A stretch of 64,000 nucleotides of DNA, taken from contig JAPNXP010000015.1 in the NCBI GenBank assembly GCA_028753945.1, forward strand, positions 1,178,001-1,242,000, given 5' to 3'. Source of the stretch: Hexactinellida sp. DTS-2022. Its lineage: Eukaryota; Porifera; Hexactinellida. Below, one piece after another: positions 22,655 through 32,862 of this stretch. The position numbers and the translations under genes were made by a program. How positions within the stretch are numbered: the first letter of the stretch is position 1; each line of letters opens with the position of its first letter. The notes beneath the pieces were generated by a model that was not told the origin of the DNA, searched no databases, and saw only the letters and a list, made by a program, of their open reading frames with translations.

Positions 22655-22832
22655 TGGACTATATTGTTGGGTTGGGAAAGAGAGAAAAAATCCTAATGAT
22701 AATGTATTTATAGACTATAAATTCGATTGAAAGTTGTATCTATTTAGTTATACAATAGTAATTTCCATAGCTACTTGTAGTTTACAACCAGAAACTAGTT
22801 TATATATTCCTTAGATAAAGAGTGTATATAAT

Positions 22833-23092
22833 AGAGTATTCTTCAGTTAAATACGAACCACTCATCATCGTTATTATATCTTGATGTGCATAAAAATACT
22901 AAACATGTTTGACTGTGACATAGCAACAAGCAGCTTTGTTGGGGTAGTTTTATTCTGTCATTCTGTTATTATGTTAATGTTCTGTTACTGTGACAGTTTA
23001 GTATTTAGATATTTGAAATCGGTCAATGGGTCAATGGGTCACTTGATGGATCATGGGTCATGGGTCACCAATGTTGACCCATGGTCCACTCT
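22833..23092. mobile_element. Truncated copy of the GGGTCATGGGTCA hAT MITE
   Basis: Matches, in reverse, the right half to left end of the complete copy at 32450-32862: TTCTTCAGTTAAATACGAA at 22840, TGGGTCAATGGGTCA near 23023-23040, and the terminus GACCCATGGTCCACTCTAG at 23074-23092. The other end is missing. Confidence 0.8.
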
Positions 23093-24599
23093 AGTTAGCT
23101 CGTGCGTTCAGTTCATTCAATTCCGTACAACCGTTGAAGATAGTTCAGTTAAAGTTCAATAAGTTTGTTCGTGAACCTTTCGTTCCGTGCTCTTAGCATA
23201 AGTGTCTAGGGCTTCCTAGCAGGGGAGTCGCCAAGGAGGGAGCATAGGAGGGCAATGCTCCCCCCACACTCCTGGTAAACATTTTGTACTATTTCATTGC
23301 TCTGGTCCATTGATGCTACTAAAAACAATTTAATGAGTTCATAGTTGCCAACCCATTTGAATTACAAGGCTCCTATTTTCCTATATGCATTGGCCAAGAT
23401 CCCTGGACAACCCCAAATCATTTTCTCTATGTAAAGATATACGATCATGTTATTTATACTTATTAATTTAGACATAAAATCAAAATAATAATTGTACGTT
23501 TGAATAAGGTGTTAATTTACACAAAACAAACTGCTACATTTCGAGGGTGTAGACATTTTTTAGGTATTATTCGACATACAATCAATATTTTTTCCAAACT
23601 AGGAATCCATATACAAATTTAATACATCCCTGTATGCCTGGACAGAACAACCAAAATGGTTGAAATCCCTGTACGATTGACAGGAATGAACTGTTAACGT
23701 TAGTCATATAGTATTTACCACCTTATTATATATTCCTAGTTATTTGGCAATTTTGGTTATAATTCTAATAAGAAATAACCAACTGTTACAAACCCAATGC
23801 ACCTACGAGTGTGAAGAAAGCAGCGATAAATTGAACACACTATAAAAACATATAAGTCAGGAACCAACGGGTCAATCTAGATGACATTTTTTTTTCCATT
23901 TAATACTAACCTAGGTAATTTCTGTCAATTTAATTTAATCCTGATCTGACACCTGGGTGGCAACAGTGAATTTTCAAAAATGTATAATTTTTCCAAAAAT
24001 TTCAAATTCTTAAAATCGAGCACAGTTTGGTACAGAGAATCAGAGATGGAATCAGTCGGGATTTTCATGACCCGACCCGACCGGTCAATCATAGCTAGCA
24101 ATAATTTATAAATAATAGATTAAGAATCTACTGTAGTGTCATGTCATATAATTTAGGAATAAATATTATGGCCATAGACCATTTAAGGAAGCCTCCTTTA
24201 AGACTACTAAGCTCTCAAGGGCTATTGGAGCCAGATTCAATCAAAACTAATTATGACATTATGATATCGAATAGATCATATAGAGATCTCGACCGGCCGG
24301 TCAAGATTCCGACCGGTTCCGCTGGTTTGGTACGCCATATTTTTGTATCTCCAGTATATACAGAACTGCCATTTTGAATATAGCAATACTAGCCTAGGTA
24401 CTTTCTGTCATTTTTGTAATAACTGAACCAGACACATACGTTAAGTATGTCCCCCAATGACATAGCAAATCTACATTTCTAATAATTGTCAATCTATGCT
24501 AAGATGCTAATTCTAAGCATATCTGATACTCAGACTTCGATTTCTATATCTCTTGCTAATTATACTTCGTAGCATCAAATCCCATATGTTACTTTATCC
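23093..24599. other. 1.5 kb without a gene
   Basis: AT-rich. A patch near 23215-23275 (GGGGAGTCGCCAAGGAGG) and a pair of GACCGG-rich patches (24060-24090; 24290-24330) look like MITE remnants. I could not pair their ends. Confidence 0.4.
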
Positions 24600-25150
24600 C
24601 ACTTTATCTTCTGAATTAATTTTTGTTACTGGTTGAAAATGACTTAAGTAGAGACAAAATATATATCCTCTTTACTGTCAAATTGTGGACATCTTTCTTA
24701 TCGTAAATCCATCATTTATACCAAAGGTGGTCAAAATCCTTGTATAAGAAAATATCTGTTTTAAGCAATTGTGCGGCTAAAAATAATTCCAAGTCGGTTC
24801 CCCAAGATCCAGTTCTGTCAATCTTACTTGAATTTATATACTCCTCAATTGAAGAGTAGTTGTTTGTAGCGATTAAATTTTAGTGTGAATTGCAGTATTT
24901 TGAACAACAATCTCTGTATTTTCATTGCATATTTAATACTTATAGTTCCATTATTTCTCTGTGATTATGATCAGGACCTGTTATGATATACGAGAGAGAA
25001 GTGAACAAACAATTTCCATCCGGTGTAATATTCTTTTCCTTCGAGGGAACCAATTTACGTATTTTCAGGGATTTATTAATTGCCTGATTTTCATAAATAA
25101 CTCCACCAACAAATGTAACCATTATTACACCTCTCTTTTTACCATGATGG
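24600..25150 (-). pseudogene. OTU-type cysteine protease relic
   Basis: Minus-strand 25122-24940 reads ...KNITPDGNCLFTSLSYIITG, the OTU catalytic block (Asp and Cys in DGNC). After stops and frame changes, 24850-24640 still reads SWGTDLELFLAAQLLKTDIF and YKDFDHLWY, the following conserved part of the fold. OTU domains occur in several eukaryotic transposons as well as host genes. It lies on the same strand as, and downstream of, the MULE relic at 25904, so it may have belonged to that or another transposon. Confidence 0.7.
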
Positions 25151-25352
25151 GTTTACTGGGCTGAGCTCTCCGTGATCGTATGTCTGGATATCATCAGATT
25201 TTGTAAAAAAATATACTATCATCACTTGATAATTCATTTGATTCTACATGTAGGCAATTTTTTTCCTGAAACAATCTATCCTTCGCTTTTTCTTCGTTTT
25301 TTTTTAATTCACCCTCTAAGAGATAAAAATCTGAAAATTAAATAGAACATGT

Positions 25353-25903
25353 CGTGACCTTCGTTATATAAGGCCTTACTACTACTCCGAACCATGGATT
25401 ACTTAAAGGCCATTGATTATTAGCTGACATATCTTTATCTCAATAGCTAGCATTGACAGACCTGAGAAATGCATTATAATTATATAGGAAGTTATGAACA
25501 TGATATCAAGGCATACAATACACCCTTTAGAATTGTGATATATCACCATTTGATTACGTAATCGCTACTTTTCGTGGGAATTATCGTGTTTTTATAGCCT
25601 GCTTTGAACATAGTTAAACGCGTTATAAATGTTAAAAATTGGAACATGAGGATGTCCATAACTAGTTGAATGAAATATATCGATTTTATATACATAATGT
25701 TGACACATTCCTCGGTTGCTAGGGAAATGCATATTCCCTAAAATGAGCCATAACTCAAAAACTAACGATTTTATGTAAACTATGCTAGTACTGATCTATC
25801 CGCAATTAGTAAATTCCTTTTCATTGGTAATACATTTTCTAGGCCTAACTTCAATAATCTTTGAGATAATGATTGTATTACCATATAAAGAATTAAGCTC
25901 TCT
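25353..25903. repeat. Long terminal region shared with the 50387 MITE
   Basis: Begins GTGACCTTCGTTATATAAGG. It matches the outer arm and adjacent interior of the element at 50387-51211 for about 530 bases (for example AACATAGTTAAACGCGTTAT, then TTGACACATTCCTCGGTTGC). The 3' end of a MULE transposase fragment follows at once, so this is best read as that MULE's terminal inverted repeat plus 3' non-coding region. Confidence 0.75.
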
Positions 25904-26325
25904 CTATAACACATTAAATAATTTAGAGGTTGTTGGCTGAGAACAAGCTATGCTGGTTTGGAAGCCATTGTGCCAACCCTCGACAGCATTATTTGTGCGA
26001 GCGAGTTCTCCTTGCACCCTTTCATACATATTCCAAATTCTGATTGGGAATTGTGGAAGTCTCCTACTTTGATCTGGAAGCAGTTTTCCAATATAAGTAT
26101 CCTCGAAGTACTTTGCTACATTCAGTGCTGACGCGGGAAAATCTAGCATAATATTATTGAAACAATTAACAACCTCTTGTTCCGGAACAAATGCAAGGCT
26201 TGGTAGCATCTTTAAACTCAAAACGAATTCAATATCTGACTGATACTGATCCCTCAGATTGTATCTTTCGATATATATTTTGGGAAAGGTGAAAGAAACA
26301 TCCTGATGTACGGCAAGAAAATGTC
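25904..26325 (-). pseudogene. MULE transposase C-terminal fragment
   Basis: About 138 codons ending at 25904: VNCFNNIMLDFP, YFEDTYIG, FPIRIWNMYERV, then ARTNNAVEGWHNGFQ, a hallmark of invertebrate FLYWCH-MULE transposases just past the DDE core. Upstream of ~26325 the open frame runs into a tandem repeat instead of transposase sequence, so the N-terminal two-thirds are lost. Confidence 0.85.
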
Positions 26326-26445
26326 CTTCGAAATATACGAAAATTCCGGATACGAAATTCCCGGATAAGAAATTTCCAAGGGACCAAATTTCCGAGCCCA
26401 AATTTCCGGATACGAAATTTCCTGAGACGAAATTCCGTCTACCTA
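26315..26445. repeat. Degenerate ~15-bp tandem repeat
   Basis: About eight copies of a 14-17 bp unit close to GGATACGAAATTTCC, with variation in every copy. On the minus strand it is open in frame with the MULE fragment and encodes GNF-SG-like repeats. It marks the broken edge of the transposase. Confidence 0.75.
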
Positions 26446-26652
26446 AATTTACATAGATGTAACAACGACTAATAATGAGAAATCATGTATCTGATAGATA
26501 GGACTACTGTTAAGTGACTGGTCTAATATGTTTAATAAGTGACTAAAATAACAAACAGTATGTCAATTATCCTATAGATAAGACGACTGTATCTATATAC
26601 TAACTAAGAGCCTATTGTTACTAGTCTGCCTGGGAGGGCTTCTAAGTAGATA

Positions 26653-27392
26653 CAGTGCTGCCAACCCTCCCGCTTTCGGCGGGAGGGTCCCGCTTTTTGA
26701 TGTTTCCTCCCGCTCTCCCGCCTCCCCTCTCAAACCTCCCGCTTTTTGGATGATTGTATATGTAAATATTAGAATCTGAATTTTATAATTACAAGCAATA
26801 TATTTTAGAAGTCTTCACTTAACTAATTTACTCTAACCCCAGAAACAAATTTTTCTCTTTTAAAATACCATAATTCTATATATTATCTTGTATTTCCAAT
26901 TTTCCATTCTGACACATCATTTAGAAATTTTTATAACACTCATTTAGGAAATTTTTATTTATTTATATATTTTATAATAATAATAAAATGCTTACTGCTA
27001 CCTTATATTTCAAGAAATTACTTATATAGAGCTCAGCTCTAGTAGAGTTCAGTTTTTCAGTATGTGTATTCAGGCACTGAGAAAGGTCAATTTCCCCCAA
27101 GCTTTGAAATTGACCTTTAGAAAGTAAGCCTGGGCTTTTAGTATGGGTAAAAATCTAAACTCTACAAAGCTCAGCTCTATATAAGCATTCTCATATTTCA
27201 ATATGAGAGGGTAGAAACTAATTGATAGGTAGATAAATGTTTTTATAATGCCTTTTATTCAGGTATTCTTGCTAATTTAACTTAAAACTGACCTCCCGCT
27301 TTTAGAGTATCAACCTCCCGCTTTTAGATTAAACTCCCGCCACAGGTCCCACTTTTGTATATATTATATCATATTTTAGGTTGGCAGCACTG
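26653..27392. mobile_element. MITE with CAGTGCTGCCAAC ends, TSD AGATA
   Basis: 740 bp. Inverted ends CAGTGCTGCCAACC and GGTTGGCAGCACTG, with AGATA duplicated directly outside (26648-26652; 27393-27397). CCTCCCGCTTTT-type direct repeats lie near both ends. A 5-bp duplication is unusual for hAT, so the superfamily is left open. Confidence 0.8.
27022..27185. repeat. Small palindromic element nested in the 26653 MITE
   Basis: Inverted ends TTATATAGAGCTCAGCTCT...AGCTCAGCTCTATATAA, with a second inner inverted pair AAAGGTCAATTTC/GAAATTGACCTTT. No duplication was identified. It can fold into a long hairpin. Confidence 0.7.
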
Positions 27393-27649
27393 AGATAGTG
27401 TGATACTCATAACACTACTGATTTACAACCGCCCTCAGTAAGAGACCTGTCTAAATTGATAATGAAGATACAGAATTCAAATCCTCCTACTAAGCATGAG
27501 GGTGGATGGATTAATGGACATTGCAGCAAACTTAACTGATAGATAATCCATAAAAACTCCTTTATAAAAATTATCCAAGGCGCAAATTTGGGATAGACTG
27601 TGCACTTTCCAAAGAGTGGTTGAAGAATAATTATAAAATTATATAATTA

Positions 27650-28084
27650 CAGTGGAACTCGCTTAGTACGTACTCGGCTTAAGACGTACTCTCGGATATT
27701 ATCATATTACGTACTGTTCTCTAATAACCGATTTTTCCTCCTATCTGATCCATCATAAATGATTCGGTTAATGCGTACTCGGATAAGACGTACCAATTTA
27801 TATTCCCAATTAAATAAATGTATGTATTTTAATTCGGTTAGTACGTACTCTAGAAAACTATCAGCAGAACTCAGGTATTATTTGGTTTAAGTGAGTAGGT
27901 CACAACTAAAATACTTTAATCCTATCGTTAAGTATGTTATATACTTGTATATCATACATCGATTCACATCATTGAACAAGTCATTATTTCTACTTCTGGA
28001 TTATGCATACGGATAAGACGTACCTCGGTTAGTACGTACTTTTTCTTGTCTCCCAAGGTGGTACGTCTTAACCGAGTTCTACTG
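27650..28084. mobile_element. Tc1/mariner-pogo-like MITE, TSD TA
   Basis: 435 bp between TA dinucleotides. Ends CAGTGGAACTCG and, inverted, CAGTAGAACTCG. Copies of GGTTAGTACGTACT and GATAAGACGTACC recur in both orientations. The CAGTGGAAC-type end is typical of pogo/Tigger-like elements. Confidence 0.85.
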
Positions 28085-28222
28085 TATTAATTAATTAATT
28101 AATAACTTATCCATGGATTGAGTATTCCTAACTTCGATGTCAGCTCTCTTACCAGGTTCACGAAATTTTCGTAATTCGGAAAGAATAAAAGATTTGTTGA
28201 CCATGATAATTTGCGAGGACAC

Positions 28223-28441
28223 CTAGTGAAGAGTGAGTGTGATGTTTTTACAGTTCAATAATGTAAAAACCTGTTGGACTCTATAATTTCTCAAGCCGCA
28301 TCTCGTAAATTGCTTGCACCATCCTAATAACCATAGCCGACTACGAAAGGTCATATTCCTGCATGAAGAGGGTGTAAATTTAAGATTAAAACCCCTAAAT
28401 TGACTTGGCCCTTCCCTACTTAAGGGTTGGCGCCGCCACTG
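28223..28441 (-). repeat. Partial hAT-like MITE end
   Basis: One clear end (GGTTGGCGCCGCCACTG at 28425-28441), similar to that of the MITE at 20235. The other end was not found. The open frame on the minus strand has no recognisable product. Confidence 0.45.
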
Positions 28442-28766
28442 AATATACATTATACAAATTGAATTGCACTATAATGGTTTCAAATCAAATTACTCATATG
28501 TTCTTCAGAAATATGCCATAATTTAAGCTAAGCATTACGTCATATTCTTATGACGTAACGCTTTTCCTTAACTATTATTTATCAAAATTGCTCGTGGTTG
28601 TCAGATTTCACAGATATTTTGGTTTGATGTAAAAAAAGTAGTACGTGTCATAAGGGTTCTAGGATTTCATTTGGGGGGGACTCCCCAAATCTGTAAACAT
28701 GAAAACTTGTTTAGGGGGACTCCCCCATTTTATACAACTGAATACGTATTTGGGGGACCTCCCCAT

Positions 28767-28930
28767 CAGGCTTTCATCCAGGCAAAATTTCCCGCGCGCC
28801 TAGATTAAGATTGAGCTCGCTCACACGCGCCCAAAATGCTCAATTTGTATTGCGTCTATGGGAGCATTTCTCGATTTTTGCGCGCCTAGAAAAGTTTTCT
28901 TTTGAAATTACGCGCCTGGATGAAACCCTG
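28767..28930. mobile_element. hAT MITE, TSD CTCCCCAT
   Basis: 164 bp. Ends CAGGCTTTCATCCAGGC and GCCTGGATGAAACCCTG, perfect 8-bp duplication CTCCCCAT (28759-28766; 28931-28938). Inside are CGCGCGCC/GCGCGCCTAG repeats. It sits within a region of GGGGGACTCCCC palindromes (28665-29010) that is probably an older MITE. Confidence 0.93.
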
Positions 28931-29039
28931 CTCCCCATATTTTGGGGAGTCCCCCAAAAATACCCACATAAACTAACTTTTTAGAGATTTAGGGGAGACT
29001 TCCTCAAATTTATTTTTTGATATGTTAAATTTGGGGTTG

Positions 29040-29380
29040 CCCCCAGGTTTTTTAGTGCGCTTCCTATAATATACGTATATTGGATTCATTATGAAAACTC
29101 GATTGTTGTTTGGAATAGAAACAGCATTTTATTTTAATAGAAACTAACTCCCATATGTTACTATAGGTAAACAAATATGTTGATTTAGATTTCGTATTTA
29201 AAAATTTCGAAGGAACGATAGGCTAGCTTCCAACGGGGATTATAGCAAACAACTATGCTGAGTACGGATGCTAATTTTTCTTTTGTTAATACACATTGTC
29301 TATTGCGAGACCGAAGAGCTCGTTGGATTGGAAATTCTATTTGTACTACGTACTATAGATTCGAAAATCGTGATGTCCGG
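29040..29380. other. No gene seen
   Basis: AT-rich spacer ahead of the Ginger1-like element. It ends in the target site CCGG. Confidence 0.4.
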
Positions 29381-29534
29381 TGTCAGAGGAGATCCTGTTC
29401 CCCCGAACAATATTTCCTAGGAAATATTGTTCCCCTCTAGGAAATCTTGTTCCCCTCTGCCTAATAGAAAATATTGTTCTCCGAACAGTATTCACTAGAA
29501 AATATTGTTCCCCCGAACAATATTCACTACAGCT

Positions 29535-29905
29535 TCCACCAGGAGAAGGCCAAGAAGCAGGAGGCGGTGGGCCCTGTCGGGGCAGCCTACAAGAAGACTG
29601 ATGCCCAGGGAGAGCATACGTCATCCGGGAGGAGTCTGCTGGACTCCTTCGAGAGCATGGCGAGGCTGGACTCCTTCGAGAGCATGGCGAGGATGGACTC
29701 CTTCGAGAGCATGGCGAGGCTGGACTCCTTCGAGATCATGGCAAGGCTGGACTCCTTCGAGAGCATGGCGAGGATGGACTCCTTCGAGAGCATGGCGAGG
29801 CTGGACTCCTTCGAGAACATGGCGAGGATGGACTCCTTCGAGAGCATGGCGAGGCTGGACTCCTTCGAGATCATGGCGAGGATGGATTCCTCTGAGAGAA
29901 TGGCA
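29535..29905 (+). repeat. GC-rich coding-like insert with 27-bp minisatellite
   Basis: A block much richer in G and C than anything nearby, sitting between two copies of the element's own GTTCCCCCGAACA repeat. From about 29638 to 29895 it is ten head-to-tail 27-bp copies (GGACTCCTTCGAGAGCATGG core) differing by single bases. One frame (29474-29962, 162 codons) stays open and encodes DSFESMAR(L/M) nine-residue repeats after a lysine/glutamate-rich lead (EKAKKQEAVGPVG). The period is a multiple of three, and changes are mostly single codons. No known protein recognised. Confidence 0.85.
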
Positions 29906-30303
29906 CTAGGGAATATTGTTCCCCCGAACAGTATTACTAGGGAATATTGTTTCCCCTTTTAGTACAATAGTAATATTAACTTAATATACGTACAGTATAT
30001 TATATTGATATGACACAATCGAAAGTGAAAGTGAATTCGAAAGAATCCAATTATTAATTACCCATAAATTAATTAAACAATTACTGAAACTAAACAGTAT
30101 TAACTATTCTGCATTTATCCATAACACAATGGAGAAATTCGACCATATTCGCCTATATCTTTCGGGAGGAAAGTATACAGCAGGGTGTTCAAAGAGCGAG
30201 AAGTATGTAATAAGGAGGCGCGCTAAAGATTATCTTTTGGATAAAGGCTTGCTAAACTACATTGGACATATGAAGGGATGTAATAAAGACCTAACAAAGA
30301 GGG

Positions 30304-30367
30304 TAAAATTTACTGTCTAGCCAGCATGCATTACAATTACATACTCTGTTTTCTTATTTGTATCTAG
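30304..30367 (+). other. Probable short GT-AG intron in the Ginger1 gene
   Basis: After LTKR the sequence reads GGTAAAATTTACTG and runs to TTTGTATCTAG. The next bases resume family-like sequence (TSDKSEQEKIIRTIHEQGH). A splice event here would join the N-terminal segment to the zinc finger. The exact donor base is uncertain. Confidence 0.45.
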
Positions 30368-32449
30368 CCACGACTAGTGACAAGTCTGAGCAGGAAAAGA
30401 TAATAAGAACAATTCATGAACAAGGACATCTTAGACGAGATAAGTAACCGATCAAGTTGGAATTCGCTATTATTGGGATAGCTTATGCAAGGATGTTTTT
30501 TTCAGTTGGTTAGTTATTATGTGCAAACCAATTTTATAATTATTTTATTGTTAATTAATCAATACATTTAATTATATAGATCCAATCTTGTGATGTGTGC
30601 CCGCGTGTAAAGCGTAAATTCGACAAACCTTCTCTCTCTCTTCACTCTATCTATCCTTATAGAGATTGGAGTATGGCAACAAATAGGGATCGACCTGGTA
30701 GGCCCCCTGCCCGAGACACTGTCAGGCAACAAATATATCATGACAGTAACCGATTAGTTCTCGAAATAGCCAGAAGCTAAAGCCATTCTCACAAAAGAAG
30801 CGCGCTGTTAGGCTGATTATTTGTATGAATTGTTCATGCACCATGGTTTTTGTCCCCGTATAATATCAGACCAAGGACGGGAATTCTGCAAACAGATCAC
30901 TGATTGTCTGTTCAAGTAAACACTCACAGAGCTACGGTTGACGAGTTCCTACCACCCCAGTCTAATGGCCTGGTTGAACGTTTTAATCAGACTCTTATTG
31001 ATGCGTTAGTGAAAAAAGCGAAGATAACCAGAATGAGTGGGATCGTTATATTGACAGTGTGCTCTTTGTATATAGGACAGCGAAACAAAAGAGTACAAAG
31101 ATGACCCCTTTCTTTAATATGCACCTAAGAGGCAAACTTTGGGTTGGATATGAACCAATTGACATATCAACCTGACGATGAAGAAGAACTCCAACAAAAA
31201 AATCAGGCTCTTATGATATCTTCCACCTTTGTCTTTATAGTGATATCACTATTAAGACAAAGGTGGAAGATTTGGTTGATAAAAACATCAAGGTAAGTGA
31301 TACTAGTCTTCAGTCATACACAAGTGTCCCATGAATTTTAAGCAATTGAATAGAATTTGTAATATTTTTATTTACATGTAATATATTAATAGTGCGCACA
31401 GGTGGAGCAAAAAGAGAGATATTATGCCAAACACAATACCAAAACCAACATAAAAGTAGGCATGGTGATGTGCTTTTGAGAGTTATGAAAAACACACAGA
31501 ATGGGTGGAAAGCTGGATATTCGATGGACTGGGCCATACGATATTTTCGAAGATTGTGGCAAAATGCGCTTAAGCGAAGAAAAGTTAAAAGCGAAGAAAA
31601 CAGGGCAAGGAATAAAACAGACAGTCCATTGATGCAGATTGAAAAAAACATCCTTCCAGTTAATCAAGTTGGTTATTTATAATCAGTTGCACGAATTACA
31701 AACAATATATGAGTGTTCATTTCTATTGTAGGATCAGCAAATAGATGAGTATGCCAACAAGGGTATGAACAGCTAAATGAAGGACACAACATAAAACTAG
31801 AAGAGATAAAAGAGGATCACCAACAAAACAGGGCGTTGCAGAAAATGAACCTGAAGTGCATGTCTAAGAGCAGTGCGATACAGGAATACAAGAAAGAGAG
31901 GGAGAAACGAATAGGGTATGAAATTATTATGTTATTCAGCTTAATTCGATGGTATTTTATTTCCATATTTGTTAACCCCAGAACCAGAAGAAAAGGAAAT
32001 ATAAAATATCTTTTGCTGCTGAAAAATGGGAAAAGCTGCGAACTATAAAGACGAAATTGAAATAGATTCCTGACCAACAGATAGACCTGACTCCCAATGA
32101 GCTAGCATTTGTTAATGAAAATAATCATAAAGAGAATGGCGTCTGGAAAAAGATTGGTGGAGTGAAATTATGTGAAATAGACAGGAATTCCACATTTCAT
32201 TGATTTTATTGCAAGCACATTACATTCTTAACCATATGCAATTTTGACTTTCTTAGGAAGTATTGAGAACAAATCAGAGTGTTTGACGGACAATATCATA
32301 AATGCAACTCAGGCGTTATTGCGGAGAAAGTATCCTATGCCAGGCCTTCAAGATACATTATTAGGTTAAACTCTAAACTTTAAGGTCATGGGGGATGAAT
32401 TTGTACAAGTGTTACACTCTGGTGGTAGCCATTGGGTAACTGTTTCAAC

Positions 32450-32862
32450 CAGAGTGGACCATGGGTCAACATTGGTGACCCATGACCCATCTGACCCATC
32501 CCATTTCTGACCCATGACCCATTGACCCATTGACCCATGACCCATCGAGTGACCCATTGACCCATCACACAATTTTAAATATCTATATACTATACTGTAA
32601 CATTAACAGAATAACAGTGTAAATTACCTCAACAAACCTACTTGTTGCAATGTTGAATATGTTTAGTCTTTCAATGCACTTAAATGTTATAATAATAATG
32701 ATGATGATGAGTGATTCGTATTTAACTGAAGAATACATTGAAATTCCTAATGGGTCATGGGTCATGGGTCACGGAGCCGTGACCCATGACCCATCTGACC
32801 CATCGATTTAGGTGACCCATCTGACCCATGACCCATGACCCATCGACCCATGGTCCACTCTG
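32450..32862. mobile_element. hAT MITE of GGGTCATGGGTCA repeats, TSD GTTTCAAC
   Basis: 413 bp, ends CAGAGTGGACCATGGGTC and the inverse, perfect 8-bp duplication GTTTCAAC (32442-32449; 32863-32870). Both halves are filled with TGACCCATGACCCAT-type repeats. It cuts the protease reading HWVTVS|TVGCPSS, and the frame is the same on both sides when one duplication is counted. Confidence 0.95.

Larger units (their letters stand above)
15101..22655. mobile_element. Inverted-repeat (foldback-like) element with nested P element
   Basis: Long inverted arms, 19201-19676 and 22209-22654, start at AGTCCAGCAATATGGTGCA. The first eight bases of the left arm lie at 15101-15108, beyond the P element, so the P element inserted 8 bp inside the left tip. 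Without it the element is about 3.46 kb. No transposase was found inside; 19677-22208 holds smaller MITEs and repeats. Family unknown. Target duplication unclear (TAT on both sides at best). Confidence 0.7.

Noticed and set aside
29587..29874. Minus-strand open frame of SKESSLAM-type repeats
   Set aside because: It is the antisense reading of the 27-bp minisatellite. Period three keeps several frames open, and the plus frame has the better context.
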